Counted from the stretch's first letter, positions 1-9,208 are shown. The stretch: 38,698 bases of DNA from Pseudomonadales bacterium (GCA_022827245.1 JAJDTI010000185.1:1-38698); one strand, 5' to 3'. Notes: a model not told the origin generated them from the letters alone. Numbers and translations are program-made.

Positions 1-602
1 TCGTTGGCGTGCTTCTCCGTCGCCGCCATGTCGGTCGTGACCATCACGAACACGAGGTCGCCGGTCTTGAGATCGACCTCGCGGTCGGCGTCGGCGGTGG
101 CGAGGCCTCCGGTGTAGATCAGCGTCTCGGGCTCTTCGCGCCAGCAGTACTCCGCGTGTCCGCCGGAGACCTCGATGAACGCCGCCCGCGTCGCGTCGTC
201 CGGGAAGTGCATGCCGAGGAGGGTGACGATGGCGCCGGCCGCCCCGGCCTGGCCGTCTGCGTCGGAACGCGACCACCATCCGTAGTCGGAGATGTCCTCG
301 AACAGGGCCGACATCACGCGCCGCTTCGTGACGTTGCGCTCGCCCATCGTCCGGGTGAGTTCGGCGTGGGCCTCGCGCTGCTGGTGTTTCCTGATGCTGC
401 CCTCTCCGTGCGTGTAGCGCTCGAAGACGAGCACGTTGCGCTCGTCCTCCAGGTTAACGGCGGCGGCATAGGCGGACGTCTCCGGCTCGCCTTCCCACGC
501 GTCCCGGGCGCGCTTGTCCCAGATGTCCAGCCAGCCGTCCATGGTGACGTTCTCGGGGCGGATCTGGAACTCGACGATGGCGGTCACGGGCGCGTCGGAC
601 AT
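1..602 (-). CDS. Tandem ABM-like (dimeric alpha/beta barrel) protein, 3' end cut off by window edge
   Basis: The gene reads leftward off the window, with 200 codons visible and no stop. The ATG at 602-600 follows a GAGAGG ribosome-binding site. The translation begins MSDAPVTAIVEFQIRPENV and has no signal peptide, so it is probably cytoplasmic. Two similar halves are visible, about residues 7-95 and 120-200. Each starts with a hydrophobic beta strand (VTAIVEFQI; AGAIVTLLGMHF), then a helix, then an EPET.. strand-turn segment, and ends in a hydrophobic strand (NVLVFERY; DLVFVMVTT) before a helix with His/Glu. This layout resembles the antibiotic biosynthesis monooxygenase (ABM) dimeric alpha/beta-barrel fold, seen in quinol monooxygenases and related proteins, here duplicated in one chain. 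The substrate is unknown and the fold call is by pattern only. It diverges from the cyclase-family gene at 748. Confidence 0.6.
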   Translation of the reverse strand, partial: MSDAPVTAIVEFQIRPENVTMDGWLDIWDKRARDAWEGEPETSAYAAAVNLEDERNVLVFERYTHGEGSIRKHQQREAHAELTRTMGERNVTKRRVMSALFEDISDYGWWSRSDADGQAGAAGAIVTLLGMHFPDDATRAAFIEVSGGHAEYCWREEPETLIYTGGLATADADREVDLKTGDLVFVMVTTDMAATEKHAN

Positions 603-747
603 GGGGAGGCCTCTCTGTTCTTTGGTGTGGGAGCGTGCAGGGTCCACGGACCGCTGCGCCGGGTCAAGGTCGGCGCGAGCCGCGGTGTTCCTGCCGGTGG
701 AAGCGGAGTAGGCTGGAACGACAGTCCACCTGCATCGGGGAGGGGAT

Positions 748-1734
748 ATGAAACCGAACGCGCATGTCGGTGCCGCCTTTGCCGCTGCCCTCTTTCTCGC
801 CACGCCGGTCGGCGCGATCGAAGCGACGGCGCCGGCCGTGGATGCCGCGCAGTACGAGCAGTGGTTCGAGGAGATCTCGAACTGGGGACGCTGGGGCGAC
901 GACGACGAGATGGGGACGCTCAACCTCATCACGCCGGAGAAGCGCCTGGCCGCCGCGCGGCTGGTACGGGATGGCGTGGCCGTGTCGATGGCGCTCGACC
1001 TCAACACGGTCCTCGACGAATGGAACCAGAACCCGTTCCTCCACGAACGCCGGACATCGGTCTTCGGCAACCACCAGGTGGCCGGCGACGAGTACCGCGT
1101 CTCCTACCACGGATTCGCCCACTCGCACGTGGACGGCCTGCCGCACTTCGCGCACGGCGGGTTCTTCTACAACGGCCTGCCGTTCGAGGGCCTGGTCGAC
1201 GGCGTCGACACCCTGGGGATCCACAACGCGAAGGACGGCATCGTCACCCGCGGCGTCCTGGTGGACATGGCGTGGTTCACCGGCGTCGATTTCCTCGAGC
1301 CCGGGGCGGCGATCATGCCGGAGGACTTCGAGGCGTGGGAGGAGCGGACAGGCATCGAGATCGGTAGCGGCGACGTGCTCCTCGTGCGTACGGGGCGGTG
1401 GGAGCGCGTCCGGCAGAAGGGCCTATGGAACTTCGTCGCGGCGGCCGCCGGCTCGCACGCTTCACTCGCGAAATGGCTGCGCGAGCGCGATGTCGCCGTG
1501 ATCGGCTGCGACGGCGTGAGCGACGTGATGCCCGGCAACGTGGAAGGCCTCGTGAACCCGCTGCACCAGCTTGTGCTGGCGGGGCTCGGCATGCTCATCC
1601 TCGACAACCTCGACCTGGACGCAGTCGCGGAGGAAGCGCGCAAGCGCGACCGCTGGGAGTTCCTGTTCGTGGGCGCCCCGCTGCGCGTGCGCGGCGGGAC
1701 GGGCTCGCCGCTCAATCCGCTGGCGGTGTTTTAG
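748..1734 (+). CDS. Cyclase-family (kynurenine formamidase-like) metal-dependent hydrolase, exported
   Basis: A 328-residue protein beginning MKPNAHVGAAFAAALFLATP with a cleavable signal peptide ending near residue 23, so it is probably periplasmic. The metal-binding motif of the cyclase/kynurenine formamidase family is visible as H121, H125-S-H127-V-D129 and H133 (GFAHSHVDGLPHF). The family hydrolyses amide or lactone bonds using metal bound by these residues. The WGDDDEMGTLNLITPEK segment near residues 49-65 is characteristic of the large cyclase-family subgroup often found with aromatic or terpenoid catabolism genes. The ATG follows AGGGG by a few bases. It ends 5 bp from the convergent membrane-protein gene at 1740. 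The real substrate cannot be told from sequence. Confidence 0.87.
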   Translation: MKPNAHVGAAFAAALFLATPVGAIEATAPAVDAAQYEQWFEEISNWGRWGDDDEMGTLNLITPEKRLAAARLVRDGVAVSMALDLNTVLDEWNQNPFLHERRTSVFGNHQVAGDEYRVSYHGFAHSHVDGLPHFAHGGFFYNGLPFEGLVDGVDTLGIHNAKDGIVTRGVLVDMAWFTGVDFLEPGAAIMPEDFEAWEERTGIEIGSGDVLLVRTGRWERVRQKGLWNFVAAAAGSHASLAKWLRERDVAVIGCDGVSDVMPGNVEGLVNPLHQLVLAGLGMLILDNLDLDAVAEEARKRDRWEFLFVGAPLRVRGGTGSPLNPLAVF

Positions 1735-1739
1735 CCGGA

Positions 1740-2069
1740 CTACATCGCCACGAAGGTCACCGCCGACACCCAGGCGATCGCGGTGACCGCCAGGGCGAGC
1801 CAGGACCACAGGCGACGGCCGGGGTAGGCCATGGCCGCCCGCACGATGCCGACCGTGACCACGGCCCCGTAGCAGACGCCGACCACGGCGACGAGCACCG
1901 CGGCCACCACCAACGCGACGCCGCCGATCCCGTCCGCGGGGGTCGACGCGACCACCGCGTTCAACGGGCCGGAGACGAGGTTCAGCAGGGCCGTCCCCAG
2001 CACGCCGAACAGCCACCAGGTCTTCGCCAGGCCGTACTGACCCCGCCAGAGCCGGGCGAGCGTTTTCAT
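1740..2069 (-). CDS. Small integral membrane protein, function unknown
   Basis: A 109-residue protein beginning MKTLARLWRGQYGLAKTWW. Three hydrophobic segments are visible (about residues 18-35, 48-75 and 85-108), so it probably sits in the inner membrane. The ATG overlaps the TGA of the upstream amidohydrolase gene by four bases (ATGA), which argues for translational coupling and fixes the start. I do not recognise a named family. The Arg/Lys-rich N-terminus followed by WWLFGV resembles many small uncharacterised proteobacterial membrane proteins. A long ORF in the same frame extends upstream to 3128, but that stretch is the antisense-like shadow of the amidohydrolase gene. Confidence 0.7.
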   Translation of the reverse strand: MKTLARLWRGQYGLAKTWWLFGVLGTALLNLVSGPLNAVVASTPADGIGGVALVVAAVLVAVVGVCYGAVVTVGIVRAAMAYPGRRLWSWLALAVTAIAWVSAVTFVAM

Positions 2070-3196
2070 GGGCAGCGCTCCATAGGCAGCAACTCCTCGC
2101 CGCGTGCGAACACGTGCCCGGGCACGTGCAGGGCCTCCTTCAGGGCGACGTCCCGGTCCCACGGATTGTCGAGGGCGGCCGCAAACCGGGCCTCGGCCAG
2201 CCCGATGTGATTCAGATGGTAATACGGCGACACGAGCGGAAAGAACTGCAGCGGCCAGTCCGTGCCGTAGACGAGCCGCCCGGAGAGGTCGGGCACCTTG
2301 AGCGCGCGAGCGAGATAGCCGAGCTTGTTGATCTGGGTGAGGCTCGAGATGTCGGCGTAGAGGTTCGGATACTCGTCGAACAACGGCAGGATCCGGTCGA
2401 AGTTGTCCTCGCCGGCGTTCTCGCCCGTCGTCGCGATGTGGGCCGCGATCACGGTGACGCCCATGGACAGCGGCAGCCGGAGGCGGTGGGGGTCGCCGTA
2501 GAGATCGATGGCGGTCGCGAACGAGCGCTCCTGGCCCGCGTGCGTGAGCAGGGGCAGGTCGAGCGCCGCGAGCCGCTCGTAGAAGGGCCGGATCGCCTCG
2601 TCGGCGGGGTCGATGCCCATGATGTTCGGGATCCACTTCACGAGCACCGCGCCGGCCTCGCGCACCCGGTCGAGCCGTTCGAGCGCATCGGGCCGGTGCG
2701 GGTTGACGCTCGCACCGAAGCAGAGTTGCGGGTGCCGCGCCGTCTCGCGGGCGACGAAGTCGTTGGGCACATAGACCTGCGTGGTTGTCCGGTCGAGCTC
2801 GCCGTCGGGGCCGACCACCCCGTCGAGTGCCAGGACGACCGCCTTGCGAACCCGCCGGGAGGAGGCGACATGTGCCGCGATGCGGTCGATGACGACGCGG
2901 TCTCCGCCGCGTTCGACCTCCTCCCGGGTGACGCCGAACGCGCGCAGGTAAATGGGGAAGCGGAAACTCTCGCGCATCTCCCGCCCGATGAAGACGCCGC
3001 TGTCGCCGGCGCCGATGCCGGCCGCGTGCGCGTGGATGTCCACGAAGCCGTCGGCGCTTGCTGCGGTCTCGGCGGCCGTCCCTGGCAGTGCAACCAGGGC
3101 TGCGGCGAGCAGCACGGGGGCCGAACACGGCCGACCCGCGGGGGACAGCGTATGCCAGTAGCGAACGGCCGGCGTTGAGGCAGGCCGGTGAATCAT
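2066..3196 (-). CDS. Amidohydrolase-family metal-dependent hydrolase, exported
   Basis: A 376-residue protein of the amidohydrolase_2 (TIM-barrel) type. The first metal motif is D53-I-H55-A-H57. THAGQE, the IAAHIATTG strand and YGTDWP near the C-terminus are the expected later His and catalytic Asp positions. Residues 26-45 are hydrophobic (PVLLAAALVALPGTAAET), which suggests export, although the basic N-terminal stretch is long for a signal peptide and the true start could lie later. The start codon overlaps the stop of an 83-codon ORF by four bases, and its own stop overlaps the next gene by four bases, so the three read as one transcription unit. Family members hydrolyse or decarboxylate small ring or acid substrates. 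The substrate here is unknown. Confidence 0.85.
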   Translation of the reverse strand: MIHRPASTPAVRYWHTLSPAGRPCSAPVLLAAALVALPGTAAETAASADGFVDIHAHAAGIGAGDSGVFIGREMRESFRFPIYLRAFGVTREEVERGGDRVVIDRIAAHVASSRRVRKAVVLALDGVVGPDGELDRTTTQVYVPNDFVARETARHPQLCFGASVNPHRPDALERLDRVREAGAVLVKWIPNIMGIDPADEAIRPFYERLAALDLPLLTHAGQERSFATAIDLYGDPHRLRLPLSMGVTVIAAHIATTGENAGEDNFDRILPLFDEYPNLYADISSLTQINKLGYLARALKVPDLSGRLVYGTDWPLQFFPLVSPYYHLNHIGLAEARFAAALDNPWDRDVALKEALHVPGHVFARGEELLPMERCP

Positions 3197-3444
3197 CCCG
3201 CGGAGTGTCTGGTCAAGGCGTCAGCCACGATTTCCGGCGCTTCCCGGCACGTCGTTTCCCAGCGTGCGTCCGCGAGCGCGATGGCGTCCGCGGCATGGCT
3301 TCGGTACGTGTCGGCCATGGCCCTATGCAACACCGGGTGGACGCGACGCCACAGGGTGGCGGCGGGTTCCGGCAACGTGAGCGTTTCTCGCGGGTCCACG
3401 CGTCGGGCCCGTCCGCGGCTATGAGGCGAACAGGTTCGATGCAA
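3193..3444 (-). CDS. Small hypothetical ORF between helicase and amidohydrolase genes
   Basis: An 83-codon ORF with a TTG start three bases after the helicase stop, ending in TGA that overlaps the amidohydrolase ATG by four bases. An alternative GTG start would give a protein beginning near VDPRETLTLPEPAATLW. The C-terminal half is Ala-rich and looks helical (MADTYRSHAADAIALADARW). No family is recognised. The tight fit between two genes and the ATGA overlap are the only support. The ribosome-binding site is weak, so it could equally be a decayed gene or a non-coding spacer. Confidence 0.4.
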   Translation of the reverse strand: MHRTCSPHSRGRARRVDPRETLTLPEPAATLWRRVHPVLHRAMADTYRSHAADAIALADARWETTCREAPEIVADALTRHSAG

Positions 3445-3446
3445 GG

Positions 3447-6400
3447 TCAGACCTGCCGCTCGACGTAAACGCCGCGATGGTCACGGACGAGCCTGAGGTT
3501 CCGTTCGAGGGTCGGCAGGTACGGACTCGCAAGCGTGGGGCGTTCGTTGACGGTCTCGATGACCCAACGCCGCTCGGTGCCCGTGACCGCGACGAACTGG
3601 CCGAGCAGCGCGTCCAGGGCCGGGTCGTCGGGGTCGAGGGTGAAGTGCAGGCGTTTGCCCCGGTTCTCCGCGACGAAGGCGAGAGCGCCGGCGTGGAAGC
3701 CCAGGTGGTTGCCTTGGCGGCGCTGTGGCAGACCGTCCCAGTCGAGACCGAGTCCGGTGGGCGCGATCGGGTCGTTGGCGGAGACGAGGAAGGTGGAACG
3801 GGCGCTGTCCAGCCGTTCGAGTTGCCGCAGGCCCAGCGGCAGGGCGAACTGGGGGCCGGAGAGGTCCTCGAAGAAGAGGCCCGCCTGCACCTCCCCGGCG
3901 AGTTCCATCACCCGCAGGGCCGGAAAGATCGCCGCCCACCGGAACGCGCCGCCTTCCCGATTCGCGAGTTCCCGGCAAAGGATTCCGTAGCGGTCGAGGA
4001 GCACGCGGCAACGTTCCTTGCCGGCTTCGAGGCGCGATAGCGCGTCCTGCGGCAGCTCGGTGCCGGGTACCAGGAACCAGTTCCCCGGCCACCCGACGGC
4101 AGCCTGGCGTGCGCGCGCCCGGACGCGTCGGCGGTCGTGAGCGGTGAAGTTCGGGGCAACCCTGAAGCGTCTCTCCAGGCCCGTCCTGAGTGGCCGCGGG
4201 TCGTCCGCGGCGACGTGTCCCGCCCAGACGGCGTCCCAGAACCGGCTGTTGAAGGCCTCGACGTCCTGCCCCGCGGCATCGAGGAGCTGTACGAACGTGT
4301 AGCGCGCGGCGGGGTCCGCGAACAGGGAGTCCAGTTCCGCGGCGCCCGTGGCCGAAACCAGCGCGTCGATCTCGTCCTCGAAGGCGAAGGTGACGAGTTC
4401 GCGCCCGACGCCCCGCCACGTCAGTCCCTGGTTCGTGCAAGCCGTCGTGAGCAGTTCGCGCTCGAAACCCTGGAGCCGCGAACGCCATGCCTCGTCGAGC
4501 CAGAAGGACAGGGGCGCGGCGAACCCCCGCAGGCGGTCTGCGGCGTCGAGCAGACGGTTCTCGGAGGCTTCCGTCCCGACCCGGTGCCACGCGGCGAGGT
4601 AGCCCGGCAGCGACGCCACGGGCCGCGGTTCGAAGTGCGGCCGGTTGGCCGCGCGCTGGAAACGGATGAGGGTCTCGAGGTTCTCGGCGTCGCACAGGCG
4701 GCGCGTCTCGTCGTGAGCGAGGAGGGGGCCGTCCACGAAGTCGTCCGCGTCGATGAGGGCCGCGAGGATCTCCAGGAGGCGTTCTTGCGGGAGCGGAAAG
4801 CGCTCGGCCCATTCTCCGGGGGTGCCCGGTCCGTAGAAGCGGGCGAACTCGGCGAAGAGTTGTCCAGGGTCGCGCGTGTCGCCGGTTTCGGCGGGGACCG
4901 TGTTGCCGAGGAGGGTGCGCTCGAGGTGCGCCGTGTTCTCCCCGTGCGCGAACCACCTGCGGCCGTCGTGGGCAAGCTCGCGGACGGCCGCGGGGCGCTC
5001 CCGGCCGGTCGCCGCCAGCAGGGCATCGAACTCGGCCGCGGGAATCAGCACGCGGTCCTTCACCCACTCCGCCAGTTCCTCGTCGTCGCGCGGCGCGTAG
5101 CCGTCGGCGGTGCGCTGCATCTTCGCCTCGAACTCGGCCACGATTGCCGGGTCGATGCGCGGCCGCAGGTTGCGGTCGTAGACGGCCTGGCGGATCAGGT
5201 CGTCCGACAGCGCGGAGCGGCCGCGCCGTTCGGGCGTGTCGTCCGCGTACATGTAGCGGCCGATCTGGTTGAAGGTGATCACGGAGGCGAACGGGCTCGG
5301 CACCGACACCGTGGCGAGGGACCAGGCGGTCGCGCCGGACTCGAGGTCCGCGAGCGCCTGCACCGCCGCCGGCAGGTCGAACTCGTCGCGCAGGCACGTC
5401 CGCCAGGTCTCGAGGAGGACCGGGAAGTCCGGGAGCTTCGAGACCGCGGTCATCAGCTTTTTCGCCTGCAGGCGCGCGAGCCATAGCGGCATGCGCTGGC
5501 GGAAACGCTGCCGGGTCAGCAGGAGCGCCCGGCCCGCGCACTCCCGGAAGCGCGCGCCGAAAAAACCGCTCGCTTCGAGGGACTGGCGCAGCAGCTTCTC
5601 GAAGTTCGCGGGGGTCACCAGCGACAGGAAGACGCCGGGGTCCACGTCGTCCTTGATCTGGATCGCGATCGCGTAGTTGTCCGCGTGGATCTCGGCCTCG
5701 CTGTCGAAGCGCTCGCGCCAGGCGGCCTCGAGGGCCAGCGCGACGGGCCGGTTGACCTGCCCGCCCCACGACGTGTGCAGCACGACCTGCTGTTCGCGGT
5801 CGGGACCGGTGTAGCCGCCGGGGCCGGAGCGGATGTGCTCGACGAGGACGTGGCGGTGGTGGGGCAGGTCGCGTTCCGTCACCTCGCGCTGGCGCTCGAG
5901 GAAGTCGACCAGTTCCTCGGCGGAGATCTCGTCGAAGCCCAGTTCCGCCTGGACGTGTCCCAGGACCTCGTCCCGGCGTCGGGCGGCGAGCCGCTCGTCG
6001 ACGAAGGCGAGGAACTCGCCGATGCGCTGCGCGAAATGGAAGCTGCGGCTGATGTTCTCGGCGCGCCAGAAGGGGGGCGCGGTCGCGGTGGGACGCGCGG
6101 TCTTCACGAGCACGTCGTTGTGCGTGATGCGGTGGATCTGCCAGTTCTGCGTGCCGAGGGTGAACGTCTCCCCGACCGTCGCCTCCCAGACGAACTCCTC
6201 GTCCAGTTCACCGATCGCTGCGCCGGAGTCCGCGTGGCGCAACTGGAAGTAGCCGCGGTCGGGAATGGTCCCTCCGGCGCTGTAGAGCGCGAACACGGCG
6301 CCCTTGCGCGCCTTCAGCGTGTTCTGGACGCGGTCGAGCACGATGCGCGGCTGCAGGTCCCGCACGCGCACGCCGGCGTACCGGCCCGCGAGCATCTCGA

Positions 6401-7751
6401 TGACCAGGTCGAACTGCTCCCGGGGCAGGGTGCTGTACGGCGCCGCGCGGCGCACGACGGCGTACAGGTCGTCTGCTTTCCAGGTCTCCGAGGCGACGGT
6501 CGAGACGATCACCTGGGCGAGCGCGTCGAGGGCGTTGGTCATGGGGCGCAGGGGCTCGATGTCGCGCGCCGCCATCGCGGAGGCGACCACGGCGGCCTCG
6601 AGGAAGTCGTGGGCGTGGGTCGGGAACAGGAGCCCGCGGCTCACGTCTCCAACCCGGTGTCCGGCGCGGCCGACGCGCTGCAGCGCGGACGCGATCGATG
6701 GCGGCGACTGCACGAGCACGACCTGGTCGAGGTCCCCGATGTCGATGCCCATCTCCAGCGAGTTCGTGGCGACGATGGCCTTCAACTCCCCTTCCTTCAG
6801 GCGCCGCTCGACTTCGGTGCGGATCTCGCGCGCCAGGGACCCGTGGTGGGCGTAAGCCAGCGGCGCGACATCCTCGTCGTTCAGCTTGAGGGTGATCTTC
6901 TCGGCCATGCGGCGGCTGTTCGTGAAGAAGAGCGTCGAGCGGTTGGCGTCGATCACGTCCCTGAAGCTGTCCGACAGCGGCTCCCAGATCTTCTGGCCGT
7001 TCTCCGCCGCGACGCGGGCGGCCTCGGGGAAACGGACGGCCAGCTCGATCCGCTTCTCGGCGGTCGACTCGATCACGCCCACGGGCCGTGCGCGGCCGCC
7101 GGCGTCCGAGCCGCCCACGTAGCGCGCGACCGTCTCCAGCGGGCGGACGGTGGCGGACAGGGCGACGCGCTGGATCTCGCCGGCAATGTCGACCAGGCGC
7201 TCGAGGCCCGTCATCAGCATGACTCCGCGCCGGTTCTCCACGATGGAGTGGATCTCGTCCAGCACCACGGTCTCGACCGTCGAAAGGGCCAGGCGTCCGC
7301 GCACCGTGGTCAACAGCAGGGTGAGGCTTTCCGGAGTGGTGATGAGGATCTCCGGCGGGCGCCGCAGCATTCGCTGGCGGTCGCTCTGTTCGGTGTCGCC
7401 GCTGCGGGTCTGCACGCGCACGTTCGGGAACGTCTCGCCGCGCGCCAGGAACGCCTCGCGGAGCTGCCCCAGCGGCTCGGTGAGGTTGCGCCGGATGTCG
7501 TTGTTGAGCGCCTTCAGCGGCGAGATGTACAGCACGCGGGTGGCGCCGGGCTCGGAGGCGCCGGACGCGAAGGCGTTCAACGCCCAGAGGAAGGCGGTCA
7601 GGGTCTTGCCGCTGCCGGTGGGCGCCGTGATGACGAGGTGCTCCCCGGCGGCGATGCGGGGCCAGCTCCGCTCCTGCACGTCCGTGGGCGCGGGGAAGCG
7701 GTCGTTGAACCAGGCGGCGACGCCGGGGTGGAAGGCGGAGAGCGCGGTCAT
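3447..7751 (-). CDS. lhr: Lhr-family large ATP-dependent helicase
   Basis: A 1434-residue superfamily 2 helicase. The start is MTALSAFHPGVAAWFNDRFP at 7751. The ORF is open further upstream to 9185, but that part is antisense to the sulfatase gene. Motifs include a Q-motif-like region near residue 26, Walker A at 43-50 (APTGSGKT), DEIH at 165-168, SAT (ALSAT), and motif VI (QRVGRAGHRVG). After the two RecA domains come a winged-helix region and the long Lhr C-terminal extension (HTSWGGQVNRPVALALE, and YADDTPERRGR). Length is close to E. coli Lhr (about 1540). Lhr proteins are 3'-5' DNA or RNA:DNA helicases linked to DNA repair and act in the cytoplasm. The gene diverges from the sulfatase gene, with 84 bp between the starts. 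Its last codons are followed at once by the small ORF at 3444. Confidence 0.9.
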   Translation of the reverse strand: MTALSAFHPGVAAWFNDRFPAPTDVQERSWPRIAAGEHLVITAPTGSGKTLTAFLWALNAFASGASEPGATRVLYISPLKALNNDIRRNLTEPLGQLREAFLARGETFPNVRVQTRSGDTEQSDRQRMLRRPPEILITTPESLTLLLTTVRGRLALSTVETVVLDEIHSIVENRRGVMLMTGLERLVDIAGEIQRVALSATVRPLETVARYVGGSDAGGRARPVGVIESTAEKRIELAVRFPEAARVAAENGQKIWEPLSDSFRDVIDANRSTLFFTNSRRMAEKITLKLNDEDVAPLAYAHHGSLAREIRTEVERRLKEGELKAIVATNSLEMGIDIGDLDQVVLVQSPPSIASALQRVGRAGHRVGDVSRGLLFPTHAHDFLEAAVVASAMAARDIEPLRPMTNALDALAQVIVSTVASETWKADDLYAVVRRAAPYSTLPREQFDLVIEMLAGRYAGVRVRDLQPRIVLDRVQNTLKARKGAVFALYSAGGTIPDRGYFQLRHADSGAAIGELDEEFVWEATVGETFTLGTQNWQIHRITHNDVLVKTARPTATAPPFWRAENISRSFHFAQRIGEFLAFVDERLAARRRDEVLGHVQAELGFDEISAEELVDFLERQREVTERDLPHHRHVLVEHIRSGPGGYTGPDREQQVVLHTSWGGQVNRPVALALEAAWRERFDSEAEIHADNYAIAIQIKDDVDPGVFLSLVTPANFEKLLRQSLEASGFFGARFRECAGRALLLTRQRFRQRMPLWLARLQAKKLMTAVSKLPDFPVLLETWRTCLRDEFDLPAAVQALADLESGATAWSLATVSVPSPFASVITFNQIGRYMYADDTPERRGRSALSDDLIRQAVYDRNLRPRIDPAIVAEFEAKMQRTADGYAPRDDEELAEWVKDRVLIPAAEFDALLAATGRERPAAVRELAHDGRRWFAHGENTAHLERTLLGNTVPAETGDTRDPGQLFAEFARFYGPGTPGEWAERFPLPQERLLEILAALIDADDFVDGPLLAHDETRRLCDAENLETLIRFQRAANRPHFEPRPVASLPGYLAAWHRVGTEASENRLLDAADRLRGFAAPLSFWLDEAWRSRLQGFERELLTTACTNQGLTWRGVGRELVTFAFEDEIDALVSATGAAELDSLFADPAARYTFVQLLDAAGQDVEAFNSRFWDAVWAGHVAADDPRPLRTGLERRFRVAPNFTAHDRRRVRARARQAAVGWPGNWFLVPGTELPQDALSRLEAGKERCRVLLDRYGILCRELANREGGAFRWAAIFPALRVMELAGEVQAGLFFEDLSGPQFALPLGLRQLERLDSARSTFLVSANDPIAPTGLGLDWDGLPQRRQGNHLGFHAGALAFVAENRGKRLHFTLDPDDPALDALLGQFVAVTGTERRWVIETVNERPTLASPYLPTLERNLRLVRDHRGVYVERQV

Positions 7752-7835
7752 GCGGGTTCCGGGCGCGGGGCGTCCCGCTTGACGGGTGGCGAACGCCGGG
7801 TGTAGAGCAGGACCCTCGGCGAAAGGAGAGCGGAC

Positions 7836-9155
7836 ATGGCCGGATACGGACGCCTGTGGTGCGCGGTGGTGGTGATCCTCGGCGGTATTGTGGCCCAAGC
7901 GGCGCCGGACCGTCCCAACGTCGTGCTGTTCCTGGTGGACGACCTCGGCTACGAGGCCCTGGGCGCCTACGGCGGGGTCAGCTACGAGACGCCGGCGCTC
8001 GACCGGCTGGCCGCCTCCGGGGTCCGCTTCACCCATGCCTATGCGACGCCGCTCTGCGCGCCGTCCCGCCTGCAGCTCATGACCGGGCGCTACACCCACC
8101 GCAACTACACCGAATGGGGCGTGCTGCCGAAGGACGAGATCACGTTCGGGAACCTGCTCAGGGACGCGGGGTACGCGACGTACGTGGCCGGCAAGTGGCA
8201 GCTCTGGGGACACACGTTGGTATGGGACCCGGACGGCCCGTGCTGCCCGCAGCAGGGGCAGACGCCGACCGACGCCGGTTTCGACGAGTACCTGCTCTGG
8301 TACCTGGGCACCAAGGGCGGCCGCTACGCCGATCCCGTGCTGACGGGGACCGGGGCGGAAGCCGAGACCCACGCCGGGGCCTACGGGCCGGACCTGCTCT
8401 CCGACTTCGTCGTGGACGCCATCGAGCGGCAGGTGGCCGAACGGCCGGAGCAGCCGTTCCTGGTCTACTACTCCCTGGTGCTGGTGCACGCTCCCTTCGT
8501 GCCGACCCCGGACAGCCCGGGCTGGCAGGGTGATCGACATGCCAACGACACCTCGCACTTCCCGGCCATGGTCGCCTACGTCGACAAGGTGGTCGGACGC
8601 GTCCTGGAGACGCTCGAGGCGCACGGAGTCCGGGACGAGACCCTCGTGCTGCTGACGGGCGACAACGGGACGCCGCGAGGGATCGTGAGCGACCTGGCCG
8701 ACGGGACGCGCGTGCCGGGCGACAAGAGCCGGCCGACGGACGGCGGGACGCGTGTGCCGCTCCTGGCGTCGTGGCCGGGCACGATCCAGGCGGGGCGCGT
8801 GTCCGATGCGCTGGTCGACTTCACGGACTTCCTGCCGTCGTTGGCGGAGGTGACGGGGGCGGCCGTGCCGGACGACCGGACCATCGACGGCCGCAGCTTC
8901 GTCCCGGTGCTGACGGGGGCGGGCGAGGGTGCCCGCGAGTGGGTGTTCACGGACTTCCGGCCCCGTTTCCCGGGTATTCCCGAAGTCACGTACATCCGCG
9001 ACCGGCGCTTCAAGCTGTACCGGGACGGACGTTTCTTCGATATCGAGGCCGATGTGTCCGAAGCCGCAACACTCGACGCTGACGCGCTCTCCGGGCCGGC
9101 AGCGGCGGCGCACACGGCCCTTCGAACCGCGCTCCAGACCGTTTTCCCGGACTGA
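7836..9155 (+). CDS. Type I (formylglycine) sulfatase, exported
   Basis: A 439-residue sulfatase/alkaline phosphatase superfamily protein. A signal peptide covers about residues 1-23 (GRLWCAVVVILGGIVAQAA). D35-D36 of the metal site lie in VDDLGYEALGAYG. The sulfatase signature C74-A-P-S-R follows, with the Cys normally converted to formylglycine, then LQLMTGR. AGKWQLWG carries the conserved Lys, and LTGDNG carries the C-terminal metal-binding Asp-Asn. It should act in the periplasm on sulfate esters of carbohydrates or other organics. The start is supported by AAGGAGAG upstream. No formylglycine-generating enzyme is present in the window, so activation relies on a gene elsewhere. The substrate cannot be assigned. 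Confidence 0.92.
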   Translation: MAGYGRLWCAVVVILGGIVAQAAPDRPNVVLFLVDDLGYEALGAYGGVSYETPALDRLAASGVRFTHAYATPLCAPSRLQLMTGRYTHRNYTEWGVLPKDEITFGNLLRDAGYATYVAGKWQLWGHTLVWDPDGPCCPQQGQTPTDAGFDEYLLWYLGTKGGRYADPVLTGTGAEAETHAGAYGPDLLSDFVVDAIERQVAERPEQPFLVYYSLVLVHAPFVPTPDSPGWQGDRHANDTSHFPAMVAYVDKVVGRVLETLEAHGVRDETLVLLTGDNGTPRGIVSDLADGTRVPGDKSRPTDGGTRVPLLASWPGTIQAGRVSDALVDFTDFLPSLAEVTGAAVPDDRTIDGRSFVPVLTGAGEGAREWVFTDFRPRFPGIPEVTYIRDRRFKLYRDGRFFDIEADVSEAATLDADALSGPAAAAHTALRTALQTVFPD

Positions 9156-9181
9156 CCTGCCGCACCGGGCGCAGCTATACT
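9152..9181 (+). promoter_or_regulatory. Candidate sigma70 promoter for the ArsC-like selenoprotein gene
   Basis: A CTGACC -35-like hexamer (9152-9157) and TATACT -10-like hexamer (9176-9181) are separated by 18 bases, placing a start site about 20 bases ahead of the ATG at 9209. The -35 overlaps the sulfatase stop codon. This is pattern matching only. Confidence 0.4.
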
Positions 9182-9208
9182 CCAAGGAGCGTACTCACGG
9201 AGCACCCC

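Noticed and set aside
709..714. TAGGCT as a -10 box for the cyclase gene (a similar TAGGCT occurs at 32391)
   Set aside because: No supporting -35 at the right spacing, and the copy at 32391 sits in the loop of a hairpin after SRAP.
5685..7805. A 706-codon plus-strand ORF antisense to the helicase gene
   Set aside because: Mirror-frame artefact of the helicase codons; composition rich in Val/Gly/Arg and no recognisable domain.
7752..9185. Upstream extension of the helicase frame by about 478 codons
   Set aside because: The extension is antisense to the sulfatase gene, has low-complexity Val/Arg/Gly composition and no motifs. Helicase similarity begins at 7751.
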